Numbered from the stretch's first letter, positions 1 through 5,361 are shown. The stretch: 6,379 nt of DNA from DASSKA01 sp035765755 (GCA_035765755.1 DASTWW010000007.1:1-6379), one strand, 5' to 3'. A program made the numbers and translations. Notes: generated by a model not told the origin, from the letters alone.

Positions 1-2
1 GC

Positions 3-158
3 ATGACCAAATGGGAATACTTCACCGCGCCGGTGCTGGTGCACTCGACGAAGCAGATCCTCGACAACTTCGGCGAGGACGGCTGGGAGCTGGTGCAGAT
101 CGTGCCCGGCATGAACCCCGAGAACCTGGTCGCCTACTTCAAGCGGCCCCGGTCATGA
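3..158 (+). CDS. DUF4177 family small protein (51 aa)
   Basis: This short complete frame begins MTKWEYFTAP and ends AYFKRPRS. It has the DUF4177 pattern: a first beta strand with WEY, then a helix, then the conserved GEDGWELVQIVP segment (about residues 24-35), then a final strand. The family function is unknown; members are small single-domain cytoplasmic proteins with no catalytic motif, signal peptide or membrane segment visible here. The length equals the M. tuberculosis counterpart (Rv3678A, 51 residues as I recall), which also precedes a RidA-like gene. The ATG at position 3 is the only sensible start, but its ribosome binding site would lie outside the window. Its TGA overlaps the next start codon as ATGA, so the two genes are probably co-transcribed and translationally coupled. 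Family assignment is confident; the role is unknown. Confidence 0.86.
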   Translation: MTKWEYFTAPVLVHSTKQILDNFGEDGWELVQIVPGMNPENLVAYFKRPRS

Positions 159-637
159 GCGCCGGCATGAGCGCCCAGGGCTCCACCCCGGAGGAGCGGC
201 TGGCCTCGCTGGGCCTGGAGGTGCCCGAGGTGGCCAAGCCGGTGGCGGCCTACGTGCCCGCGGTGCGCTCCGGCAACTACGTCTACACCTCCGGCCAGCT
301 GCCCTCGCGCAGCGGCGAGCTGCTCGCCAAGGGCAAGGTCGGCGGCGAGGTCAGCGCCGAGCAGGCCACCGAGTGCGCCCGCCAGTGCGCGCTGAACGCG
401 ATCGCCGCGGTCAAGGCGGAGGTCGGCGACCTCGCCAAGGTCAAGCGGGTCGTCAAGGTGGTCGCCTTCGTGTCCTCCACCACCGACTTCACCGGCCAGC
501 CGGGCGTGGCCAACGGCGCCTCGGAGCTGCTCGGCGAGGTCTTCGGCGACGCCGGCAAGCACGCCCGCTCCGCCGTCGGCGTGCCGGTGCTGCCGCTGGA
601 CGCGCCCGTCGAGGTCGAGCTGCTCGTCGAGGTCTGA
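155..637 (+). CDS. RidA (YjgF/YER057c/UK114) superfamily protein
   Basis: This 160-residue cytoplasmic protein matches the actinobacterial RidA-like subgroup that begins with a LASLGLEVPEV stretch followed by YVPAVRSGNYVYTSGQLP (residues 33-50). Classical RidA hydrolyses reactive enamine/imine intermediates made by PLP enzymes. Arg138 (in HARSAVGV) and Glu153 (in APVEVE) align by eye with E. coli RidA Arg105 and Glu120, so the substrate-binding arginine seems kept. Whether this subgroup is an imine deaminase is not known to me. At 160 residues it is longer than the roughly 128-residue E. coli protein, mostly at the N-terminus. I chose the ATG at 155 because it overlaps the upstream TGA (ATGA); an in-frame ATG at 167 would give 156 residues and is possible. 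It probably belongs to an operon with its neighbours. Confidence 0.88.
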   Translation: MSAGMSAQGSTPEERLASLGLEVPEVAKPVAAYVPAVRSGNYVYTSGQLPSRSGELLAKGKVGGEVSAEQATECARQCALNAIAAVKAEVGDLAKVKRVVKVVAFVSSTTDFTGQPGVANGASELLGEVFGDAGKHARSAVGVPVLPLDAPVEVELLVEV

Positions 638-642
638 GCCCG

Positions 643-1521
643 ATGGACCCGACCCGGCGGCTGCCGCAGAGCCTGGCCGAGCACGCCCGGTCCTTCGCCA
701 CCGGGTCGACCGAGCCGGTGCAGCCGCGGCACGCCTCCACCGTGGTGCTGCTGCGCGACGGGGACGGGTCGGCGGGGTCGCTGGAGGTGTACTTCCTCCG
801 CAGGCACGTGGACATGGCCTTCGCCGCCGGGATGTGCGTGTTCCCCGGCGGCGGGGTGGACCCACGCGACTTCGACGAGGCGTCGGCCTGGGTCGGCCCG
901 TCGGCGGAAGAGTGGGCAGGTCTGATGGACGTGCCGGTGGAGCTGGCGCGGGCGCTGGTGTGCGCGGCGGTGCGGGAGACCTTCGAGGAGTCGGGGGTCC
1001 TGCTCGCCGGCCCCGACGAGCATGCACTGGTCGAGGACACGACCGGGGAGGACTGGGAGCGCGATCGGGCAGCACTGGAGACCCGCGAGCTGTCCTTCAC
1101 CGAGTTCCTGTCCGGGCGCGGGCTGGTGCTGCGCACCGACCTGCTGCGACTGTGGGGCTCGTGGGTGACGCCGGTGTTCGAGCCGCGACGGTTCGACGCC
1201 CGGTTCTTCGTGGCCCAGATGCCGGCCGGCCAGGTCACTCGCGACGTGTCCACCGAGTCCGACAAGGTGCTGTGGTTGTCGCTGCGCGAGGCGGTGACCG
1301 CCGTCGAGGGCGGCGAGATGATGATGCTCCCTCCGACGTACTGCACCTGCCTGGAGCTGTACGACTTCGGCTCCGCCGAGGACGCGCTGGCCGCGGCCGC
1401 GGACCGGTCCGGGGAGCCGGTGCGGCCGGAGGCGGTCCTCGACGAGGAGGGCGCCTACCTGAGCCTGCCCGACCACCTGGCCACGCTCGGCGAACGCATC
1501 CGCGCCCGGATCCGGTCGTGA
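643..1521 (+). CDS. NUDT19-like Nudix hydrolase with split Nudix box
   Basis: This 292-residue protein is a Nudix hydrolase, a family that cleaves nucleoside diphosphates linked to another moiety. The glycine half of the Nudix box is VFPGGGVDPRDF (residues 67-77) and the catalytic half is REtfEEsGVLL (residues 111-121; metal ligands probably Glu112, Glu115, Glu116). The two halves are about 26 residues further apart than in the canonical box. That insertion, the WVTPVFEPRRFDARFF block (174-189) and the MMLPPT block (227-232) are features of the NUDT19/RP2 group, whose mammalian member is a CoA diphosphatase. The substrate here is inferred only. The start has GAGGT at 629-633, nine bases upstream, and the gene begins 5 nt after the RidA-like stop. 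Its stop overlaps the next GTG as GTGA. Confidence 0.87.
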   Translation: MDPTRRLPQSLAEHARSFATGSTEPVQPRHASTVVLLRDGDGSAGSLEVYFLRRHVDMAFAAGMCVFPGGGVDPRDFDEASAWVGPSAEEWAGLMDVPVELARALVCAAVRETFEESGVLLAGPDEHALVEDTTGEDWERDRAALETRELSFTEFLSGRGLVLRTDLLRLWGSWVTPVFEPRRFDARFFVAQMPAGQVTRDVSTESDKVLWLSLREAVTAVEGGEMMMLPPTYCTCLELYDFGSAEDALAAAADRSGEPVRPEAVLDEEGAYLSLPDHLATLGERIRARIRS

Positions 1522-2315
1522 CCGGCTGGTCCGGCGGCCGGTTCGGCGAGCGCGGTCGCTGCGTGCTCGCCCCGAACCCCGACATCATGACGCTGGACGG
1601 CACGAACACCTGGGTGCTGCGCGAGCCGGGCGCCCGGCGCAGCGTGGTGGTGGACCCCGGGCCGCTGATCCCCGAGCACCTCGACGCCGTCGCCGAGCAG
1701 GCCGGCGAGGTCGGCGTCGTGCTCCTCACCCACGGGCACCTCGACCACTCCGAGGCCGCCCGGACGTTTGCCGAGCGGGTCGGCTGCGGCGTGCGCGCGC
1801 TGGACCCGGCACACCGGCTCGGCTCCGAGGGCCTCGTCGACGGCGACGTGGTCGCGATGGATGGGCTCGAGATCGCCGTGTTGGCCACCCCTGGGCACAC
1901 CTCGGACTCGCTGTCGTTCCTCCTCCCGGCCGACGGCGTGCTGCTGACCGGGGACACCGTGCTCGGCAGGGGTACGACGGTGGTGGCGCACCCGGACGGG
2001 CAGCTCGGTGCCTACCTCGGCTCGCTGCACCGGCTGCACGCGCTCGCCGAGGCGCGCGAGGTGACCGCGGTCTGGCCGGGACACGGGCCGGTGCTCCCCG
2101 ACGCACTGGCCGTCCTCGACCACTACCTGGCGCACCGGGCCGACCGGCTCGAGCAGGTCCGGGCGGCGCTGGCCGCGATGGACGAGGAGGAACGCTCCGG
2201 CCCGGACCTGGCGCGACGGGTCGTCGAGAAGGTGTACGTCGACGTGGACCCGGTGCTGTGGGGCGCGGCGGAGCTGTCCGTGCGCGCCCAGCTCGACTAC
2301 CTGCTCCGGCCCTAG
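1518..2315 (+). CDS. Metallo-beta-lactamase-fold hydrolase, LACTB2-like
   Basis: This 265-residue protein has a full MBL-fold metal site: THGHLDH (His72, His74, Asp76, His77), PGHT (His127), GDT (Asp146) and PGHGP (His189), enough for two zinc ions. The NPDIMTLDGTNTWVL start, the GDTVLGRGTTVV block (145-156) and the HRADRLEQV segment near residue 212 match the LACTB2/glyoxalase II-like branch (M. tuberculosis Rv3677c). Human LACTB2 is a mitochondrial endoribonuclease, but bacterial relatives are mostly uncharacterised, so an RNase, thioesterase or other hydrolase role is open. The GTG start at 1518 overlaps the upstream stop as GTGA, has no good ribosome binding site, and fits coupled translation. 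The final TAG lies in the same CTAG as the stop of the convergent crp gene. No signal peptide is present. Confidence 0.9.
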   Translation: MTGWSGGRFGERGRCVLAPNPDIMTLDGTNTWVLREPGARRSVVVDPGPLIPEHLDAVAEQAGEVGVVLLTHGHLDHSEAARTFAERVGCGVRALDPAHRLGSEGLVDGDVVAMDGLEIAVLATPGHTSDSLSFLLPADGVLLTGDTVLGRGTTVVAHPDGQLGAYLGSLHRLHALAEAREVTAVWPGHGPVLPDALAVLDHYLAHRADRLEQVRAALAAMDEEERSGPDLARRVVEKVYVDVDPVLWGAAELSVRAQLDYLLRP

Positions 2316-2989
2316 CGGGCGCGGCGGGTGAGCCGCTCCATGTCCATGATCACGACCGAGCGCGGCTCGAGGCGAAGCCAGCCGCGGGAGGCGAAGTCGG
2401 CCAGCGCCTTGTTCACCGTCTCCCGGGACGCGCCGACCAGCTGGGCGAGCTCCTCCTGGGTCAGGTCGTGGTGCACGTGCACGCCGTCGTCGGCGGTCCG
2501 GCCGAACCGGTCGGCGAGCTCGAGGAGCGCCTTGGCGACCCGGCCCGGGACGTCGGAGAAGACCAGGTCGGCGACCACGTCGTTGGCCCGGCGCAATCGC
2601 GCGGCGAGCTGCGCGAGCAGTCCGCGGGCCACGCTCGGGCGGCCGTCCAGCCAGCGCAGCAGGTCCTCGTGGGACAGCGACATGAAGGTGCAGTCGGTGA
2701 CCGCGGTGACCGTCGCGGAGCGCGGGCCCGGGTCGAACAGCGACAGCTCGCCGAACATCTGGCCGGGGCCGAGGATCGCGAGCAGGTTCTCCCGGCCGTC
2801 GGAGGAGGTGCGACCGAGCTTGATCTTGCCCTCCGTCACGACGTACAGCTTGTCGCCCGCGTCGCCCTCGTGGAACAGCACCTCACCGCGCCGCAGCTTG
2901 GTCTCCGACATCGAGGCCCGCAGGGCCCCGGCGGCCTCGTCGTCGAGCGCGCTGAAGAGCGGTGCCTGACGCAGCACGTCGTTGTCCAC
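2312..2989 (-). CDS. crp: Crp/GlxR-type cAMP receptor transcription regulator
   Basis: This 225-residue regulator has an N-terminal cyclic-nucleotide-binding domain (about 8-120), a dimerisation C-helix (about 120-145) and a C-terminal winged helix-turn-helix. The phosphate-binding cassette is FGELSLFDPGPRSATV (79-94; Glu81 and Arg90 the likely cAMP contacts). The recognition region around QEELAQLVGASRETVNKALA is nearly the same as in M. tuberculosis Crp and Corynebacterium GlxR. It should bind cAMP as a dimer and control many genes at TGTGA-N6-TCACA type sites. The GTG start at 2989 is preceded by AAGGAGGA at an 8-nt spacing and gives the length expected from M. tuberculosis Crp (224). Upstream in-frame codons lack family similarity. 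Ala135 replaces the Thr that contacts adenine in E. coli (Thr127); Asn136 is kept. It is divergent from nth and convergent with the MBL-fold gene. Confidence 0.96.
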   Translation of the reverse strand: MDNDVLRQAPLFSALDDEAAGALRASMSETKLRRGEVLFHEGDAGDKLYVVTEGKIKLGRTSSDGRENLLAILGPGQMFGELSLFDPGPRSATVTAVTDCTFMSLSHEDLLRWLDGRPSVARGLLAQLAARLRRANDVVADLVFSDVPGRVAKALLELADRFGRTADDGVHVHHDLTQEELAQLVGASRETVNKALADFASRGWLRLEPRSVVIMDMERLTRRAR

Positions 2990-2997
2990 TGTGGGGT

Positions 2998-3005
2998 TCC
3001 TCCTT
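2998..3005 (-). promoter_or_regulatory. Strong Shine-Dalgarno sequence of crp
   Basis: Read on the minus strand this is AAGGAGGA, followed by an 8-nt spacer and the GTG at 2989. It is the best ribosome binding site in the window and decides the crp start over the upstream in-frame ATG at 3046. Most other genes here rely on overlap coupling or leaderless starts, so crp stands out as independently and efficiently initiated. Confidence 0.88.
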
Positions 3006-3042
3006 GTACAGCGCTGGACCGTGGTGGGTTGGGCCAGGGGGC

Positions 3043-3066
3043 GCACGCCGGCCTGCCCGGCGGTGC
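3043..3066 (-). promoter_or_regulatory. GC-rich inverted repeat upstream of crp
   Basis: On the plus strand GCACGCCGG (3043-3051) pairs with CCGGCGGTGC (3057-3066) with one bulged G and a 5-nt loop. It lies 54-77 nt upstream of the crp start and overlaps the left half of the candidate Crp operator. It could fold in a crp 5' leader if transcription begins further upstream. There is no T-tract on either side, so it does not look like an intrinsic terminator. Hairpins like this arise often by chance in GC-rich DNA, so any function is a guess. Confidence 0.25.
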
Positions 3067-3077
3067 TTCATGTCACA
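3062..3077. promoter_or_regulatory. Candidate Crp operator in the crp-nth gap
   Basis: The sequence GGTGCTTCATGTCACA compares with the actinobacterial Crp/GlxR consensus TGTGA-N6-TCACA. The right half-site is perfect and the left matches GTG only, so the GTG-N8-CAC core is intact. It sits 73-88 nt upstream of the crp start codon and about 155 nt upstream of nth, a plausible place for crp autoregulation. M. tuberculosis Crp and GlxR are reported to act on their own promoters. The asymmetry makes this a weak site, and no crp promoter could be placed with confidence relative to it. Confidence 0.38.
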
Positions 3078-3097
3078 GTCTGTCGTATCACGGTGCT

Positions 3098-3175
3098 GTT
3101 GCGCCAAAAGCTGCTCTGCGCGGTTGCGCCAAAAGCTGCTCTGCGCGGTTGCGCCAAATCCCACTCCGCGAGGCG
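3098..3175. repeat. 25-bp-period tandem repeat, two exact copies plus one degenerate
   Basis: Unit 3101-3125 is repeated exactly at 3126-3150. A third unit at 3151-3175 shares the first 8 bases (GCGCCAAA) and then diverges, keeping about 17 of 25 positions. Exact identity also covers GTT just before each of the three unit starts. Each unit begins GCGCCAAAAGCTGCTC and ends TGCGCGGTT, so each unit junction contains GCGC-GGTT-GCGC, a short inverted repeat. There are no spacers, so this is not a CRISPR array. It lies between the candidate Crp operator and the nth promoter. It could be a local duplication, an array of regulator sites or a piece of a dispersed intergenic repeat; the sequence alone does not decide. 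Confidence 0.85.
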
Positions 3176-3219
3176 CGATCGAGGACGACGGCGCGGCCGA
3201 GGCGGTACGACGGGCACCG

Positions 3220-3232
3220 TAGGCTGTGCTCG
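3220..3232 (+). promoter_or_regulatory. Leaderless-type promoter of nth (TAGGCT -10 box)
   Basis: TAGGCT at 3220-3225 fits the actinobacterial -10 consensus TANNNT. Six bases separate it from the GTG at 3232, which puts the expected transcription start on the first base of that codon. There is no Shine-Dalgarno sequence before the GTG and no clear -35 hexamer. This argues for the start at 3232 over the in-frame GTG at 3226, which would lie upstream of the transcript. The Nudix gene at 4612 has the same arrangement. Confidence 0.68.
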
Positions 3233-3924
3233 TGGCTGATACCTCGCTGGTGCGCCGGGCCCGGAAGATCAACCGCGTGCTCGCCGAGACCTACCCCGAT
3301 GCCAAGTGTGAGCTCGACTTCGACAACGCCTTCGAGCTGCTGGTGGTCACCGTGCTGTCCGCGCAGACCACCGACAAGCGGGTGAACGCGGTCCGGCCCA
3401 CGCTGTTCGCCGCCTACCCCGACGCGGTGGCGATGGCAGCCGCGGACCGCGAGAAGCTCGAGCAGATCATCCAGCCCACCGGCTTCTTCCGGGCCAAGAC
3501 CGACACGCTGCTCAAGCTCTCCCAGGCACTCGTGGACCGGTTCGACGCCGAGGTGCCGCCGCGGCTGGCGGACCTGGTCACCCTTCCCGGGGTGGGCCGC
3601 AAGACCGCGAACGTCGTGCTGGGCAACGCGTTCGACGTCCCGGGCATCACCGTGGACACCCACTTCGCCCGGCTGTCGGGGCGGTTCGGATGGACCACCG
3701 AGACAGACCCGGTGAAGATCGAGCACGCCGTCGGCGGGCTGTTCCCCAAGCGGGACTGGACGTTGCTGTCCCACCACCTGATCTGGCACGGCCGGCGGAT
3801 CTGCCACGCCCGCAAGCCGGCGTGCGGCGCCTGCCCGGTCGCCAAGTGGTGCCCGTCCTACGGCACCGGGCCCACCGACCCGGAGCAGGCCGCCAAGCTG
3901 GTCCGCACCGAAGGGCGGGCATGA
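3232..3924 (+). CDS. nth: Endonuclease III (DNA glycosylase/AP lyase)
   Basis: This 230-residue base-excision-repair enzyme removes oxidised pyrimidines and cuts at abasic sites. The helix-hairpin-helix LPGVGRKTANVVL (118-130) carries the catalytic lysine Lys124, and VDTH (141-144) carries the catalytic aspartate Asp142; these align with E. coli Lys120 and Asp138. The [4Fe-4S] motif is complete as C191-X6-C198-X2-C201-X5-C207. The N-terminal LSAQTTDKRVN block (42-52) is also typical of the family. Length is between the E. coli (211) and M. tuberculosis (about 245) proteins. The GTG at 3232 is favoured because of the TAGGCT box six bases upstream; GTG at 3226 would add two residues. The gene is divergent from crp and probably first in an operon with the lipoprotein, Nudix and marP genes. 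Confidence 0.96.
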   Translation: MADTSLVRRARKINRVLAETYPDAKCELDFDNAFELLVVTVLSAQTTDKRVNAVRPTLFAAYPDAVAMAAADREKLEQIIQPTGFFRAKTDTLLKLSQALVDRFDAEVPPRLADLVTLPGVGRKTANVVLGNAFDVPGITVDTHFARLSGRFGWTTETDPVKIEHAVGGLFPKRDWTLLSHHLIWHGRRICHARKPACGACPVAKWCPSYGTGPTDPEQAAKLVRTEGRA

Positions 3925-3947
3925 CGTTCCCCTGGGACCGCGCATGA
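3921..3947 (+). CDS. Possible 8-codon coupling frame between nth and the lipoprotein gene
   Basis: The frame reads MTFPWDRA and stop. Its ATG overlaps the nth stop (ATGA at 3921-3924), and its TGA overlaps the lipoprotein start (ATGA at 3944-3947). A weak purine stretch, GAAGGG at 3910-3915, lies 5 nt before its ATG. Ribosomes finishing nth could restart here and then restart on the next gene, making this a relay and not a peptide with its own function. The 19-nt gap between the two large genes otherwise shows only GGGA at 3934-3937, six bases before the lipoprotein ATG. Chance is a fair alternative. Confidence 0.22.
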   Translation: MTFPWDRA

Positions 3948-4576
3948 CCCCTCGGCTCCGTCGGCGGGGCGCGTTGCTCGTCTCGGTGCTCGCGTCCGTC
4001 GTACTTCTCTCGTCGTGCGGCGGGCAGACGGCCGCGACCCCGCACCAGCAGCAGGCGCAGGCCCACGTCGACGTGGACACGGCTGCGTTGCGCGCCATCA
4101 AGCAGCGCGCAGGGATCGAGGCCTGCCCCAGTCCCGGGGGCCACGGCCCGGTCCGGGACGGCATGCCGGCGGTGACGCTGCCGTGCCTCGGCGGCGGGAA
4201 CCCGGTCGACCTGGCGAAGCTGCGCGGACCTCTGGTGGTGAACCTGTTCGCCCAGTGGTGCGGCCCGTGCCGCGCCGAGCTGCCGTACTACCAGAAGCTG
4301 CACGAGCAGGGCCTGGGCAAGGTCGCGGTGCTCGGCATCGACTACCAGGACACGTTGCCGGCCGGCGCGCTGGAGCTGGCCAAGGCCACCGGCGTCACCT
4401 ACCCGCTGCTGGCCGACCCGGCGGCGCAGCTGCGGGTGCCGTTCCGGGTGCGCGGCCTGCCCGGTGTGGTGCTCGTCGACGCGCACGGCCGGGTGGTCCA
4501 CGAGGAGCTCACCGAGGTGAGTTCCTACCAGGAGCTGCGGCAGATGGTGCAGCGCTACCTGCACGTCGCGCTGTGA
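3944..4576 (+). CDS. TlpA/ResA-like thioredoxin-fold lipoprotein
   Basis: This 210-residue protein is an extracytoplasmic thiol-disulfide oxidoreductase. An arginine-rich n-region (RLRRR), a hydrophobic core (about 10-22) and the lipobox LSSC (22-25) predict export and lipid attachment at Cys25, so it should act on the outer face of the cytoplasmic membrane. After a short linker, the TlpA/AhpC-TSA-like domain has the active site WCGPC (105-109) and the cis-proline loop GLP (171-173). Two further cysteines, Cys61 and Cys81, may form a structural disulfide. The M. tuberculosis counterpart between nth and the Nudix gene is Rv3673c. The start is close to the nth stop and shares ATGA with an 8-codon frame. 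Reductase versus oxidase direction and substrates cannot be told from the sequence; a cytochrome c maturation role as in CcmG/ResA is possible. Confidence 0.91.
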   Translation: MTPRLRRRGALLVSVLASVVLLSSCGGQTAATPHQQQAQAHVDVDTAALRAIKQRAGIEACPSPGGHGPVRDGMPAVTLPCLGGGNPVDLAKLRGPLVVNLFAQWCGPCRAELPYYQKLHEQGLGKVAVLGIDYQDTLPAGALELAKATGVTYPLLADPAAQLRVPFRVRGLPGVVLVDAHGRVVHEELTEVSSYQELRQMVQRYLHVAL

Positions 4577-4599
4577 GAGTGACCGTCCGCGCCGCTGGG

Positions 4600-4612
4600 T
4601 AGGCTCGTCGGG
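4600..4612 (+). promoter_or_regulatory. Internal leaderless-type promoter of the CoA Nudix gene
   Basis: TAGGCT at 4600-4605 is followed by six bases and the GTG at 4612, the same layout and the same hexamer as upstream of nth. No Shine-Dalgarno sequence precedes the GTG. A possible but poor -35 element, GTGACC at 4579-4584, has a 15-bp spacer. It lies in the 35-nt gap after the lipoprotein stop, so the Nudix-marP pair could be transcribed independently of nth. Confidence 0.66.
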
Positions 4613-5361
4613 TGTCAGACACCTCGTCGTTACAGCCCCCGGACCGCCCGGGGCACCCGCGGCTGCCGGAGTGGCTGGAGCCGGTACGACGGGGGGCGGC
4701 GACGATCACCGCCGAGGAGCTGACCCGGTTCGTCCCGCCCGAGGACGCCGACACCCGGCAGGGCGCGGTGCTGCTGCTGTTCGGGCACGGACCGGCCGGA
4801 CCGGACCTGCTGCTCACCGAGCGCGCCCACGACATGCGCTCGCATCCCGGCCAGGTGTCCTTCCCCGGCGGATCCGTGGACCACGTCGACGGGTCCCCGC
4901 AGGCCACCGCGCTGCGCGAGGCGGAGGAGGAGACCGGGCTCGACCCGACCGGGGTGGAGATCTTCGCGACGTTGCCCGAGCTGTGGTTACCGCCGAGCAA
5001 CTTCGCCGTCACCCCGGTGCTGGCCTGGTGGCGCGACGAGAGCCCGGTCGGGGTGGTGGACCCGCGCGAGGTGCATGCCGTCTACCGCGTGCCAATCGAG
5101 GAGCTGCTCGACCCACGGCACCGGATCTCGGTGCGACACCCGTCCGGCTTCGTGGGTCCGGGCTTCCTGATCGGGGAGGGCAAGGAGCTGATCTTGTGGG
5201 GGTTCACGGCCGGGATCATCTCCCGGCTGTTCGACTTCGTGGGCTGGACCCGGCCCTGGGACACGACGGCGAGCCGTGACGTCCCGGGTCATATGCTTTC
5301 CGGGCCTGGCCGTGCGGCCGCGCCGCCGAATCCGAACGCGAACCACCTTCGGGAGCAGTGA
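4612..5361 (+). CDS. CoA-pyrophosphatase-type Nudix hydrolase
   Basis: This 249-residue protein carries the NuCoA/UPF0035 signature: LLLTERAHDMRSHPGQVSFP (66-85) running directly into the Nudix box GGSVDHVDG...ALREAEEETGL (86-110). Asp93 takes the usual first-glutamate position and one extra residue precedes Arg102-Glu103, as is normal in this subfamily; Glu103, Glu106 and Glu107 are the probable metal ligands. E. coli NudL and yeast Pcd1 of this group cleave CoA to 4'-phosphopantetheine and 3',5'-ADP, so CoA or oxidised CoA turnover is the likely role. The GTG start is set by TAGGCT six bases upstream. A proline/alanine/asparagine-rich tail of about 20 residues follows the domain. The stop overlaps GTG at 5358 and lies 8 nt before the marP ATG. 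M. tuberculosis Rv3672c holds the same position. Confidence 0.92.
   Translation: MSDTSSLQPPDRPGHPRLPEWLEPVRRGAATITAEELTRFVPPEDADTRQGAVLLLFGHGPAGPDLLLTERAHDMRSHPGQVSFPGGSVDHVDGSPQATALREAEEETGLDPTGVEIFATLPELWLPPSNFAVTPVLAWWRDESPVGVVDPREVHAVYRVPIEELLDPRHRISVRHPSGFVGPGFLIGEGKELILWGFTAGIISRLFDFVGWTRPWDTTASRDVPGHMLSGPGRAAAPPNPNANHLREQ

Noticed and set aside
167..637. Alternative RidA-like start at the second ATG
   Set aside because: It is possible, but no ribosome binding site favours it and the ATG at 155 overlaps the upstream stop in the pattern seen elsewhere here.
134..1476. Long minus-strand open frames opposite the RidA and Nudix genes
   Set aside because: They are rich in Arg, Pro, Gly and Ala with no recognisable domain, and lie opposite well-supported genes. 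Such frames are usual shadows in GC-rich DNA.
3043..3066. Intrinsic terminator
   Set aside because: The GC-rich stem lacks a following T-tract on either strand and sits upstream of crp, not after a gene.
3078..3100. A sigma-A type promoter for crp (TACGAC as -10 on the minus strand)
   Set aside because: The hexamer breaks the TANNNT consensus at the last base and no acceptable -35 lies at 16-18 bp, so the crp promoter is left unassigned.
3098..3175. CRISPR array
   Set aside because: The 25-bp units are directly tandem with no spacers, there are fewer than three full copies and no cas genes are nearby.
2962..3239. Two small plus-strand frames of about 85 residues in the crp-nth gap
   Set aside because: Their sequence comes largely from translating the 25-bp repeat and the antisense of crp. 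Neither has a ribosome binding site.
2258..3385. Plus-strand 375-residue frame across crp and into nth
   Set aside because: It is antisense to a clear Crp gene, crosses the tandem repeat and overlaps nth in another frame; the translation shows no family features.
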